This document shows, piece after piece, positions 1 to 9,825 of a stretch of 64,000 nt of DNA. The stretch comes from Eurosta solidaginis (taxonomy: Eukaryota; Arthropoda; Insecta; Diptera; Tephritidae). The position numbers and the translations under genes are program-made. The notes beneath the pieces were generated by a model, which saw only the letters and a list, made by a program, of their open reading frames with translations, was not told where the DNA came from and searched no databases. The DNA is taken from NCBI RefSeq assembly GCF_040869045.1, contig NC_090320.1, positions 247,256,978-247,320,977 on the forward strand, in the 5' to 3' direction. Position 1 is the first letter of the stretch; each line of letters starts with the position of its first letter.

Positions 1-239
1 CTTTTTCGATATGGAAAATTACGAAAAATGAAAAAAATGCCATAATTCTATACCAAATACGAAAAAAGGGATGAAACATGGTAAGGTAATTGGATTGTTT
101 TATTGACGCGAAATATAACTTTAGAAAAAACTTTATAAAATGGTTGTGACACCTACCATATTAAGTAGAAGAAAATGAAAAAGTTCTGCAGGGCGAAATA
201 AAAAACCCTTAAAATCTTGGCATATCTTGGGTATCCAAC

Positions 240-1170
240 AGATAATGTTCTGGGTCACCCTGGTCCACATTTTGGTTGATATCTGGAAAACGCCTTCACA
301 TATACAACTACCACCACTCCCTTTTAAAACTCTCATTAATACCTTTAATTTGATACCCATATCGTACAAACTCATTCTAGAGTCACCCCTGGTCCACCTT
401 TATGGCGATATCTCGAAAGGCGTCCACCTATAGAACTAAGCCCCACGCCCTTTTAAAATACTCATTAACACCTTTCATTTGATACCCATATCGTACAAAC
501 ATATTCTAAAGTCACCCCTGGTCCACCTTTATGGCGATATCTCGAAAAGGCGAACACCTATAGCACGAAGGCCCACTCCCTTTTAAAAATACTCATTAAC
601 ACCTTTCATTTGATACCCATATCGCACAAACAAAGTCTAGAGTCACCCCTGGTCCACCTTTATTGCGATACCTCGAAAAGGCGTCCACCTATAGAACTAA
701 GGCCCACTCCCTTTTAAAATACTCATTAACTCCTTTCGTTTGATACCCATATTGCACAATCGAATTCTAGAGTCACCCCTGGCCCACCTTTATGGCGATA
801 TCTCGAAACGGCGTCCACCTATGGAACTAAGGATTACTCCCTTTTAAAAAACTCATTAACACCTTTCTTTTGATACCCATATTGTTCAAACAAATTCTAG
901 GGTCACCCCTGCTCCACCTTTATGGCGATATCTCGAAACGGCGACCACCTATGGAACTAAGGATTACTCCCTTTTAAAATACTCATTAACACCTTTCTTT
1001 TGATACCCATATTGTACAAACACATTCTAGAGTCACCCCTGGTCCACCTTTGTGGCGATATTTCGAAACGGCGTCCACCTATAGAACTAAGGCCAACTCC
1101 CTTTTAAAATACTCATTAACACCTTTCGTTTGATGCCCATATTGTACAAACAAATTCTAGGGTCACCCCT
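240..1170. repeat. 130-bp tandem repeat array inside element A1, left part
   Basis: The marker GTCACCCCTGGTCC and its variants recurs at 382, 511, 642, 772, 902, 1032 and 1162, a period of 129-131 bp. Each unit contains a TATGGCGATATCTCGAAA block and a CTTTTAAAATACTCATTAA block. The period is not a multiple of three, so the short open frames in it are not genes. The array continues after the inserted LINE at 3861. Confidence 0.95.
1159..1170. repeat. Target-site duplication, left copy, of the LINE at 1171
   Basis: AGGGTCACCCCT occurs here and again at 3859-3870, directly flanking the LINE. In an uninterrupted satellite unit this string occurs once and is followed by GGTCCACC. Here GGTCCCCC follows only the second copy, so this is a true duplication and not two satellite units. 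Confidence 0.85.
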
Positions 1171-1193
1171 CGCTTCCCAAGGCAGTCGGTTCT

Positions 1194-2957
1194 ATGTACC
1201 GGAGCGACTCGGGATTTTACCCGACCAAGGACTGTCATTTCAGTGTGACCCCATTTAATTTGTTTCGTCCCTCCCACAAATTGTCATCCACCCAGCAGTT
1301 CCTTGCAGCAGGACTGCTACATATTCTCTTACTCCGAGAAGGTATCGAACCCAATCCGGGTCCGTCTCCTGACCCCGGTCCTGAGAAATGGTTTTGCTGC
1401 ATTTGCCAGAAAAGAATCTTTTTAGGACGGTCATACTCTGTTCAGTGTGTCTCGTGCAAGGGATGGTTGCATCGGACAGGTTGTTCTGGGCTTGATCCCA
1501 AAACCCGACGTCCACGTAACTTTAATAAATCTTTTGTGGCTCCTTGCTGCTCACGCCCAAGGGCGTCCCGTAGTCTACGCCTAAGCGTATCCCCACTACC
1601 TTCCAGCAGCTTCGCTGTTCAGCAAGCCACAACAAGTACCCGCTGCTGCTCGCGCCCCACGGCGCCAACAACTCAAACAGCTGATGCCACTCATAACTAC
1701 TACCTTCGTAGTAGAGCTGGTAGCAATGCTGAGCATCAGCCACTGCCCCCGTCTTCTTCTCCCCCCCCCCCCCTCTTTTCTGGCAGCAATCGTGCAGGTC
1801 AGGGAAACAGACTCTTAGTCCCTGCCTCCGTTTGCACCGTCTGCCAGCACAGAATATATAGGTTTGCGACAACCACTCAATGCAGCTCCTGCCTTGGGTG
1901 GTGCCACTTTCCTAGATGTTCTGGTCTCCGCGACGGCAACCCCTCGACGGGTTTCATCGCGCCATGTTGCCAGGTCGCAAACCCAAATCATCCGGGTACC
2001 CCAACGCTTGCCCAAGGGCGCCCAGTCCCAAGGCCACAACAGCAATTGCGTCCTGGCCTTCCACAACCTAGGCGTAGTCACCCGTCATTTACCCCTAGAG
2101 TGGCGGCGTCACCCCTCATGCACTTCAGAATTCTGCAGTTCAACTGTAATGGACTAACTGGGAAGATTACGGAGATAGTCGATTTCATGAAGCGGCACAA
2201 CATCCGCATTGCTGCGATTCAAGAGACTAAACTCACAGCAAGATCTGCATTGCAGACCTGCTCTGGTTATAATGTCCACAGGAAAGACCGCGAGAGCGGA
2301 AATGGAGGCGGCCTCGCGTTTATTATACACCACTCTGTGCAATATTATATATTTGATCCTGGCATCGACCGCAGGGACAATGTCTTAGAACGTCAAGGCC
2401 TATCTGTCCGGTCAGGCGATGCAAATCTAGAAATCATCAACATCTACATCCCTCCTGTCACCTGTTGCCCCAGTGGATACCGCCCTAATATCGAGGCCTT
2501 ACTCACTGGCAACAATCGCATTATCTTAGGCGATTTCAATGCCCATCACGACCTATGGCATTCAAACTTGCGGGCGGACAGTAGGGGTGAGATGTTGGCG
2601 GATCAAATAGACGAAACGACGTTCTGCACAATAAACGGAGACGCCCCCACACGTATGGTAGGAAGCTGTCATAGCTCGCCAGACATCTCAATCGTGAGCG
2701 CAGAACTCGTAAACTGCGTCAACTGGCAGCCGATGGTAATATTGGCATCCGACCACCTGCCCATACTTATTTCGTTCGAGCGTACCGCCGACTTCATCGT
2801 CACCGAAAAACGCACTTTCATAAACTTCAAAAAAGGAAAGTGGGAAGAATATAAATCAGCAACAGACAGCAGCTTTGCTGCCCTCCCTATCCCGACTGAT
2901 GCCCGCCAAGGGGAGCGTGCCTGTCCTACACCCCAAAATCTTGGGTGTGACGTTTGA
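1194..2957 (+). pseudogene. LINE protein, N-terminal part: 2A-like motif, two PHD-like zinc fingers, AP endonuclease
   Basis: The open frame has an ATG start and reads 587 residues. Residues 50-57 read GIEPNPGP, a 2A-like ribosome-skipping motif. Two cysteine-rich PHD-like fingers follow at about residues 68-118 and 214-258 (CxxC...CxxCxGWxH...C...APCC). A proline/serine-rich linker separates them. An apurinic-type endonuclease domain spans about 310-530, with FNCNG (316-320), QET with E344, GDFNAHH (446-452) and SDH (519-521). These residues are those expected to act in nicking target DNA during target-primed reverse transcription. After about residue 565 the frame runs across the internal deletion and the C-terminus is out of frame, so the polyprotein is broken. 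Confidence 0.85.
1341..1364 (+). other. 2A-like ribosome-skipping motif in LINE reading frame
   Basis: The codons encode GIEPNPGP, preceded by a leucine-rich stretch. The canonical signature is D-(V/I)-E-x-N-P-G-P. Here only the first residue differs (G for D), a change also known from 2A-like motifs of non-LTR elements. It sits immediately before the first PHD-like finger. Activity is not shown. Confidence 0.7.
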
Positions 2958-3810
2958 TCAGGATCTACATTTTGGTGCGCACGCAACCGCAATTGTTCCA
3001 AGAATTCAGAGCCGTAATAAAATCCTCAAATCCCTTGCTGGCAGTACCTGGGGAAAAGATAAAGAAACGCTCTTGACCACATACAAAGCAATTAGCCAGC
3101 CGATTACGTGCTACGCGTCACCCGTATGGTCGCCAAGCCTAAAAACCACCCACTGGAAGAAACTACAGGCCTGCCAAAATACTGCTCTCAGAATCGCCAT
3201 GGGCTGTCTTCTTATGTCCCCAGAACACCATCTGCATAATGAGGCGAGAATACTCCCCATCAGGGAGAGAAATGAGATCCTGACCAAACAGTTTCTGTTG
3301 AATACCCAGAAACCTGGGCATCCCAACAGACATCTGATTGACGAACCAGCACCGCCTAGGGGCCTAAGGAGTCATCTCCGTAAGCATTTTGAGGAAATAC
3401 GGCACCTGAGAACCCAGCCGTATGAAGCGAAAAAGCACAAGCAGGTCCTTGGTGAACTCCATAGACAGGCGTCGGACCTTTATGTCGGGAATTGCCCGGT
3501 GAATCCAGTACTTGAAGAAAAATATCCAGAACTCGCAGAAGAGGAACGCATACTCCCCAGGGAAACGCGTGTCACTCTTGCTCAACTTCGTTCTGGATAC
3601 TGTAACAGGTTAAACTCTTACCTATCCAGAATCAACCCCGACATACAAAATGTATGCCCCGCGTGCAACGTGTCCCCACATGACACCGACCATCTCTTTA
3701 ATTGTAATGTGGAACCAACGCCTCTAACACCCCTTTCCTTATGGTCCACCCGTGTTGAAACGGCAAGTTTCATTGGACTCCCGTTAGAGGATATTGATGA
3801 CAATTTGTGA
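2917..3810 (+). pseudogene. LINE reverse transcriptase C-terminal region and terminal zinc knuckle
   Basis: The frame resumes at HPKILGVTFD, the strand after the RT palm, then the thumb-like segment (AGSTWGKDKETLLTTYK) and a long C-terminal region. It ends with a CPAC-x7-HLFNC knuckle near 3655-3695 and a stop at 3808-3810. The same protein segment is recognisable at 43666-44659 on the other strand. The catalytic motifs that should precede it are deleted. Confidence 0.85.
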
Positions 3811-3860
3811 TCGGTCGCGGCTATTAGGTGGGGCGAGCATTGCTACAACAACAACAACAG

Positions 3861-4520
3861 GGTCACCCCTGGTCCCCCTTTATGGCGATATCTCGAAACG
3901 TCGTCCACCTATGGAACTATGGATTACTCCGTTTTAAAATACTCATTAACACCTTTCTTTTGATACCCATATTGTACAAACAAATTCTAGGGTCACCCCT
4001 AGTCCACCTTTATGGCGATATCTCGAAACGGCATCCACCTATGGAAATAAGGATTACTCCCTTTTAAAATACTCATTAACACCTTTCATTTGATACCCAT
4101 ATCGTACAAATGCATTCTAGAGTCACCCCTGGTCCACTTTTATGGCGATATTTCGAAACGGCATCCACCTATAGAACTAAGGCCCACTCCCTTTTAAGAT
4201 ACGCTTTAACACCATTCGTTTGATGCCCATATTGTACAAACAAATTCTAGGGTCACCCCTGGCCCACCTTTATGGCGATATCTCGAAACGGCGTCCACCT
4301 ATAGAACTTAGGACCACTCCCTTTTAAAACCCTCATTAACACATTTCATTTGATACCCATGTCGTACAAACGCATTCTAGAGTCAACCCTGATCCACTTT
4401 TATGGCTATATCACTAAATGGCGTCCACCTGTAGAACTATGGCCCACTCCCTCATAAAATACTCTTTAATGCCTTTCATTTGATACGCATGTCATAAAAA
4501 CACATTCTAGGGTTTCCCTC
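3861..4520. repeat. 130-bp tandem repeat array inside element A1, right part
   Basis: About five further units continue the array at 240-1170 in the same orientation and phase after removal of the LINE. The last units are more diverged and grade into the conserved end module. Confidence 0.9.
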
Positions 4521-4621
4521 GGTTCATTTTCCTACATGGTTATTTTCCCTTATGTTGTCACCATAGCTCTCAACTGAGTATGTAATGTTCGGTTACACCC
4601 GAACTTAATCTTCCTTACTTG

Positions 4622-5544
4622 TTATTATATAAAATTAGTTTGACATATCAGATTTGCCAATATTATTTTAGTCCTGCTAATTTTAACACATTTATAATAT
4701 TTAAGAAGAATATTTAAGAAGTAAGAAACAAGACTAATGCTTACATTAATACGTGTTTCATTTATTTTCATTGAGGAATAAGTTCGTAAAAATAAAAAGC
4801 ACGTTTTTATAAAGTGCACGTGAAGCTCCATAAATAAAATGAAATATAACATTGGTTTATATATTAATTTTTAAAATGAAAATCTCCTGCTAAAAAAGGA
4901 GCAAAACCTAAATACATTTTTTTATTTTCGTACTTAACTACACTCCCTTTTGTGAATCAGGATTTAGTGCAAATTTTGAAAAAACTCCGAACTTCAATTC
5001 CTTCATTATATGACATTCGACTGCCTAGTCCACTGCCTTCCACTCTATTCGCAACATAAGCTCAATTTAAGCTGCCAAACTATATAGTAAACAATGGCAA
5101 GAAGGTTGCGGAAAAACTTAAATGAAAATATTCTCTCTCAACCTCGAAAACCAATTCCCAAACTGTGTTGCAATAGTACGAAAACAAAAACATAAATTTT
5201 TTGGCAAGAAATACGAAAAACGCAATAACCATAGACTGAAGTTAACTTTATGTTAAGCAGCGCATTATTGACATTTATTTCGCCTTCACATACATTTAAT
5301 TATATGGAAGCCGATTCATTTTGCAATATATAAATAAAAGTATTTAAAAACGTATTTTTAAAGTAGTAGCATTAGAGGAAGTAGTAGAAAAACGTACTAA
5401 TGCACGTATCGTATACAATCGTGGGAAAACGAAACCCTTTTCAGACTTGCTGGCAGTGTTGCCGTGAGCCTAGAAAGAAATGCATCTGTTTACAATTAAA
5501 AAAGGTACCATTCGCATAAACAACGACTAATTTTACCAGTTTTA
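4622..5544. other. No gene recognised; AT-rich spacer
   Basis: Short open frames only, none with a recognisable domain. No repeat shared with the rest of the window was seen. Confidence 0.5.
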
Positions 5545-5552
5545 TTATAAAC

Positions 5553-6143
5553 CAGGGATGCACCTTAACGTTAAGCTAATCGTTTATCAAAAAATTTCCA
5601 CCGTTTCCGTTGAAACACTTCGAAATATTATCGATAAAGAAATTATCAAGATAAATTGTATCTCATTTTTAACCGAAACGAAAAGCTTTCGTTAACGTTA
5701 AAAATGTTAACAAAAACGTGATACTTTATGTTTGAATTGTGCTGGCAATGCTATAGCCATGGTGAAGCCGTAAGGTGGCAACAACGAGCGCACATACACA
5801 CACAAACTCTATGTAATTTGTTTGTGTAATTCGTTGGTGGTAATGTCAAAAATACTCTGAGAAATGTTCGTACTGTCAAAATTCATGAGAAAAGTTGCAA
5901 TCAGCTTGGATAATGCTTTCACCTTTAATGACTCCGCCATCAATCAGCTTTGCCAGCATAGTTTGAAATTAATAATCAACATAAACGATTTGATTTCGTT
6001 TTGATATGGCAGAAAACGAAACGAAATCATTTCGTTAATTTGACGATCTTAACGTTAATAAACGAAACGAAATGACTTCGTTTCGTTTATTAACGTTGAT
6101 TATCGTAACGAAATGATATCGTTTCTTTGGTTAAGCATGCCTG
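5553..6143. mobile_element. hAT-type MITE, 591 bp
   Basis: The left end CAGGGATGCACCTTAAC matches the inverted right end CAGGCATGCTTAAC, apart from one mismatch and a 3-nt gap. Perfect 8-bp duplications TTATAAAC flank it at 5545-5552 and 6144-6151. Eight-bp duplications and CAGGG-type ends are characteristic of the hAT superfamily. It encodes no transposase. The interior is rich in AACGTT and CGTTTCGTTT motifs and holds a long palindrome at 6051-6097. Confidence 0.88.
6051..6097. repeat. Perfect palindrome, 21-bp arms, 5-nt loop
   Basis: The left arm starts AACGTTAATAAACG at 6051 and ends at 6071; the loop is ATGAC (6072-6076); the right arm (6077-6097) is the exact reverse complement. It lies close to the right end of the hAT-type MITE and could extrude as a hairpin. 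Confidence 0.95.
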
Positions 6144-6151
6144 TTATAAAC

Positions 6152-6589
6152 ATAACTGCTTTCATTTATAAATTTCAAATTATGGAGGAGTTTTCAAATT
6201 TCTTCAGCTCACATACATATATCGTTAAATCCACACTGCAAAAATTGTTGGAGCGTGTGTTGCATGTGTGTTTAATTTACGGCAACCGTTTTTCTAATTT
6301 TAAAACTTGCTTTGTTTATGATTTGAATCATAAAGGAACTTTTAAAATTACAACTGAAAATCAAGTTTGAGTTGTGAAACACAAAAGCGACATTACATAT
6401 TTGTGGCCTTTAGTGCGAGCGGAGCCGCCGGTAAATAAAGGCTAGTTTATCCTAAAACGCTTAATAATTTGAATATAATAAGAGCGGTGGCAGCTCTATT
6501 TTCCACATATGTATAAGGCCAAATACTCTCTCTTTATCAATCTTATGTGTATTTGTATATTATTCTCTTCCTGTGTTCTTCGCCCCGAA
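6152..6589. other. No gene recognised
   Basis: AT-rich spacer between the MITE and the split SINE-like copy. No supported coding region. Confidence 0.4.
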
Positions 6590-6682
6590 CCGTTTTGCCC
6601 ATCGGTGTTCTAGGGCATATCGCCCTCCCACCCCCTAGATCAATGAGGAGTTCGGGGTCGCCAGAACCTCGGCTGTTAATTT
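6590..6682 (-). mobile_element. SINE1-like copy c, 3' part (split)
   Basis: It matches, in reverse, the 3' half of the complete copy at 7897-8303 (GGGTCGCCAGAACCTCGGCTG). The rest of the same copy lies at 7263-7396, so the two parts were separated by the LINE fragment between them. Confidence 0.8.
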
Positions 6683-7262
6683 ATTTATTTATTTATTTAC
6701 AGTCAACAACAGACACCAAGTATCCCAAGTAATATCCTTCGGTTTTCCAAAGTTGGCAAACTAATAAGAAGCAGTATATTTTTGTATGGTGGTAGATGAA
6801 GGTTAGGATCCCAGTTTAAGCCACGGAGTGCGAAAATTAAAAATTGTTTATGAACCGACCCAATTCAATGTATATAATTTTGATAACGCGGGCGCAAGAC
6901 ACACCAGCAGTACTGAAGTATTGAACGTACTAAAGATGTGAAAAGGAGCTTAGTGCGATACGGATCATCAAACTCATTGGCCCACCGTTTCACAAATTCA
7001 AGCACCCCTGTTGCTTTGTTCACAATTGATGAAATATGCATATTGAAACACAGTTTCGAATCAAAGAGAACTCCCAGATCACTTACAACAGATATACGCT
7101 CCAAGTTGGTAGTGGTTGATCTTCGAGGTACGAAACCATGCTGGCTAGACGATAGTAAAGAGCTACATATGTGCTGAAGTTGACGAGTAATAATTCGTTC
7201 AAAAGTTTTAGGGATAGCTGAAAGCTTGGCTATGCCCCTATAGTTCTCAATATTAGGAAACA
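6683..7262 (-). mobile_element. 5'-truncated Jockey-like LINE inserted into SINE1 copy c
   Basis: The minus strand ends in a (TAAA)n tail at 6683-6703. Upstream of the tail, minus-strand frames encode the RT thumb region (DLGVLFDSKLCFNMHI, LLFTSLVRSILQYC; 6865-7104), homologous to the LINE at 24424-26525. The catalytic RT motifs are absent through 5' truncation. No clear target-site duplication was found. Confidence 0.75.
6865..7104 (-). pseudogene. LINE reverse transcriptase fragment (post-catalytic region)
   Basis: About 79 residues matching the post-palm strand and thumb of Jockey-like RTs: a GVLFDSKL block, KRWANEF, then FTSLVRSILQY. The same blocks appear at 24611-25099. It is non-functional without the palm domain. 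Confidence 0.75.
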
Positions 7263-7396
7263 GAATTCGCCACGGATTGGTGAGGTTGATAATTGGGTTG
7301 CGCTACATAACCCCTTGAGTCTATTTGGTATTTTAGACGCCTCCTACGACAGGCATACCTACCGCGGGTATATTCTAACCCCCTTAAGCCGCCAGT
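7263..7396 (-). mobile_element. SINE1-like copy c, 5' part (split)
   Basis: It matches, in reverse, the first ~190 bp of the copy at 7897-8303, including CGACAGGCATACCTACCGCG. It complements the 3' part at 6590-6682. Confidence 0.8.
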
Positions 7397-7896
7397 GTAA
7401 ACGTTGTAGTCGTGTTCTCCAATCAGTAAACAGTCATCACGGTGTGGAACACTAAGGTTAATTTCTGAGTCTCTCATAGGAGCATGTGTAAAAATAATTT
7501 GACGGATGTCGCTTTGTAGCCGCCGGCGTTAATGTAATCAGATGTATTCTTGAACCTTAGCGAAATTTTGAGAAATGTATAGTTCTTAAATTTTTATCCA
7601 GCACATTTATCTTCAGTTGATAGCCCACATTGCATAAAGAGTTGAGGTGAAGTTGAAAACAAAAATATTGTCCAAGTTGACATCACCAAAAACAATATCT
7701 GCTAATTATACAGAAATAAACAAATGGTTGGTACCATTAATTAAGCCATAAAAATAATTTATACATGCTTTATTTTATTTTCTTGAAAATACTGCTGTAT
7801 TGGAATCTTACATTTGAGTCCAATCAGAGAAACCCACTTGAGTACAAGTTGGGAATTGTCTTTTTTGCTATATAATAAAAATACCCTTTTGTTCAA
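7397..7896. other. No gene recognised
   Basis: AT-rich spacer. The last ~30 bp (AAAATACCCTTTTGTTCAAC) resemble the sequence left of protease segment 2 near 32885-32905, which suggests that the duplicated segment began here before the SINE-like copy inserted. Confidence 0.4.
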
Positions 7897-8303
7897 CCCA
7901 ACGGGTTACGGGGCTTAGAATATACCCGCGGTAGGTATGCCTGTCGTACGAGGCGACGAAAATTACCAAATTGATTCAAGGGCTTGTGTAGCGCAACCGT
8001 CTCAAGAGCAATATATAGCTTCTCCAACGCAATTGTCAACCTCACCTATCCGTGGCGAATCCTGTGTCATTAACAGCCGAGGCTCTGGCGACCCCTAATT
8101 CCTGATGGATCTAGAGGGTGGGAGGGCGGTATGGCCTAGAAGGTTGCATGTGGTCATACCAAATCGTCCACAAGGTGGTCGGGCTAGTACCTTTATGGTG
8201 CTTGTTACGCGACCGTACTGGATCTGCATCCGGCAAAGGACCATCAACACCGATAACACTCCCCAAGGCCTTCGGGGAATGTCCTTATTGCTACAACAAC
8301 AAC
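7897..8303 (+). mobile_element. SINE1-like short retroelement, complete copy a (~407 bp)
   Basis: It starts at CAACGGGTTACGGGGCTTAG and ends CTTATTGCTACAACAACAAC. Other copies are at 6590-7396 (minus, split), 36430-36838 (minus, with a long (TTG)n tail) and a fragment at 59430-59470. The terminal TTGCTACAACAACAAC is shared with the LINE1 family (3840-3860), suggesting mobilisation by that LINE. I could not place convincing pol III A and B boxes, so 'SINE' is a working label. Confidence 0.7.
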
Positions 8304-8899
8304 TCTTTTGTTGAGAACACTATGATCCTCTTGTTGAGCTACTGTTAAGAAACAAAGCTTGAGATTTGAGAAATATGCTAGTTATCCACTTGAGCTCTTA
8401 TTTGAATTGGGATACACCTCTTTGTAAACTTGGAGCTTTAGTGATTTCTGAAAGCTACACAAAGACAAATGTAACCTATAATTTGGGAAAAAATTAAACA
8501 ACAAGACATCAGGACCTAAACCTAAATATGTGCTTACTTCATAAAATGGATAATGCGAAAAATTCCAAAACGAAAAATAAAATCTCCAAAATGTGAAAAA
8601 TCTCACCAATTGACTCTACAGTCGTGAATAAAGTTTGGTCTCACAACTTACGGCATTTACATGCGTACCACTTTCATTGCATACAATCAAAAATATTTAT
8701 TTACTTGCAATCATAATAATTTATTTGCACATTATACCAAAAAAAAAAAAAAAAATAGCGTAATTTCGACTGCTGAGTGTAATATCATTATATCTCAACT
8801 GTTGTTTAGAAAACGACTTATCTCAAATATTTTCAAAATTCGGAGTTTAGTAGAGTTAAGGTGATACTCCACTCAACAGTCAATTTATAACGACACCCT

Positions 8900-9679
8900 T
8901 CAATTACAAAGTATCGCGGCTGTTATAACGTTTCGAACTCTTGCATTTGTTACATCTGTAAATAAACTCGGAAGATCGAGGTGGTGACTACCACCTCGTA
9001 CCACCGCACAAAGTTGTCCATTCACAAGGGCCGCTGCTCCAGAATCTCCAAAAGTTACATCACTGCCACCACATCCAGCACAAATGAGTGTTTCTGCTAC
9101 AATTCCCGTGTCCGGTTTACTCGCATAAAGATTTCTGCAATGTCCCGTTTCTACTATAGGCAACTCAGCAAATTGGAGAATATTACTAGGATCATTAGCA
9201 ACTCCAGCTAGTGAACCCCAACCACTAACTTGGATCATTAATCCTTGTGTTAATTGACCTTCGTAAATCGATATTTCTCGTACTTTATTATTCTGTGTAA
9301 AGGGTCTATTGACTTTAACCACGGCTATATCCATAAATCCTGTTTGACTATCATATGCACCTTGATATATCTCCGTCACACTGCGTCGTTGCCCTCTTCT
9401 AGTGTTTATTGCACGTATATCGGTTACACCAGCTAGAAGGATGAGGCTCTCCTGGTCTCGCCCTTGTACGCAATGCGCAGCTGTAACCACCAATTTCTTA
9501 TGGACTAAGGAACCAACGCAAATATAATGATTATTAATAAATATTGCTATTGAATGTGGGCTCTGCTCTATTTCTATATCTACGCCATTTATAATTCGAA
9601 ATTGCGCATTCGTATAGCTCACATGGCACGTATAGCTAAGCAGGACAGACAGTATAGCGAAATGAATGCGAGAATTCAT
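8900..9679 (-). CDS. Secreted trypsin-like serine protease, copy 1 (S1A family), 259 aa, intronless
   Basis: The ATG at 9677-9679 is chosen because it opens a good signal peptide (about residues 1-25) and aligns with the start of copy 2; the open frame extends upstream but has no ATG there. Activation would follow R28, giving IING. The catalytic triad is H69 (TAAHC), D117 (MDIAVV) and S213 (GDSG). D207 corresponds to chymotrypsin 189, implying cleavage after Arg or Lys. Disulfides C53-C70 and C181-C200 are conserved. Oddities: GDSGAA instead of GDSGGP, no C191-C220 pair, and two extra cysteines (C203, C224) in unusual places. CVGSL replaces the usual CGGSL. A digestive or salivary-type role is likely but not shown. 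AATAAA on this strand at about 8720-8725 could serve polyadenylation. Confidence 0.9.
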   Translation of the reverse strand: MNSRIHFAILSVLLSYTCHVSYTNAQFRIINGVDIEIEQSPHSIAIFINNHYICVGSLVHKKLVVTAAHCVQGRDQESLILLAGVTDIRAINTRRGQRRSVTEIYQGAYDSQTGFMDIAVVKVNRPFTQNNKVREISIYEGQLTQGLMIQVSGWGSLAGVANDPSNILQFAELPIVETGHCRNLYASKPDTGIVAETLICAGCGGSDVTFGDSGAAALVNGQLCAVVRGGSHHLDLPSLFTDVTNARVRNVITAAILCN

Positions 9680-9744
9680 TTTAGTTTCAGACCTTTTGCA
9701 CCACTTTTTAAGTATAAAGTACACTAAGATTAATTCTGTGGGCC

Positions 9745-9753
9745 CTATTTATA
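9745..9753 (-). promoter_or_regulatory. TATA box of protease copy 1
   Basis: TATAAATAG on the minus strand. A start about 30 bp downstream falls near 9722 at TTAGT, close to the arthropod initiator TCAGT. The ATG at 9679 is then ~43 nt inside the transcript. Confidence 0.75.
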
Positions 9754-9825
9754 CCTAATTGAGTCGTGTGAAAAAAAAAATAGGCAAACGCCTTTCTGTC
9801 AAAATTTCATGAGGAAAAATACTTT

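Larger units (their letters stand above)
1171..3858 (+). mobile_element. Non-LTR retrotransposon (LINE1 family) with 2A-like, PHD-like and endonuclease modules; internally deleted
   Basis: The element starts just after the left target duplication and ends in GCTACAACAACAACAACAG at 3841-3860. It carries an upstream open frame (1194-2957) and, in another frame, the C-terminal part of a reverse transcriptase polyprotein (2917-3810). The reverse transcriptase catalytic core, including the YADD box, is missing. A more complete but decayed relative at 43613-45240 keeps that core, so an internal deletion occurred near 2900. It may be CR1-related because of the PHD-like fingers, but the clade is not certain. 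Confidence 0.85.
1..4621 (+). mobile_element. Helentron/DINE-like non-autonomous element, copy A1 (5' end outside window)
   Basis: Same family as the copies at 34771, 45583, 50538 and 54846, in the opposite orientation. From left to right it shows the conserved body (1-240), a 130-bp tandem array, and an end module with the subterminal inverted motif CTCAACTGAGTA (4569-4580), a short hairpin TTCGGTTACACCCGAA (about 4588-4603) and a terminus CTTACTTG ending near 4621. The motif recurs inverted at the other end of complete family members. This layout (subterminal inverted repeats, central tandem repeats, hairpin near one end, no coding capacity) is what is known for DINE/HINE elements mobilised by Helentrons. 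The family assignment is inference. A LINE interrupts it at 1171-3858. Confidence 0.6.

Noticed and set aside
8900..9724. Longer protease start at 9724
   Set aside because: The upstream codon is GTG, lies at the predicted transcription start, and would spoil the signal peptide. The ATG at 9679 matches copy 2.
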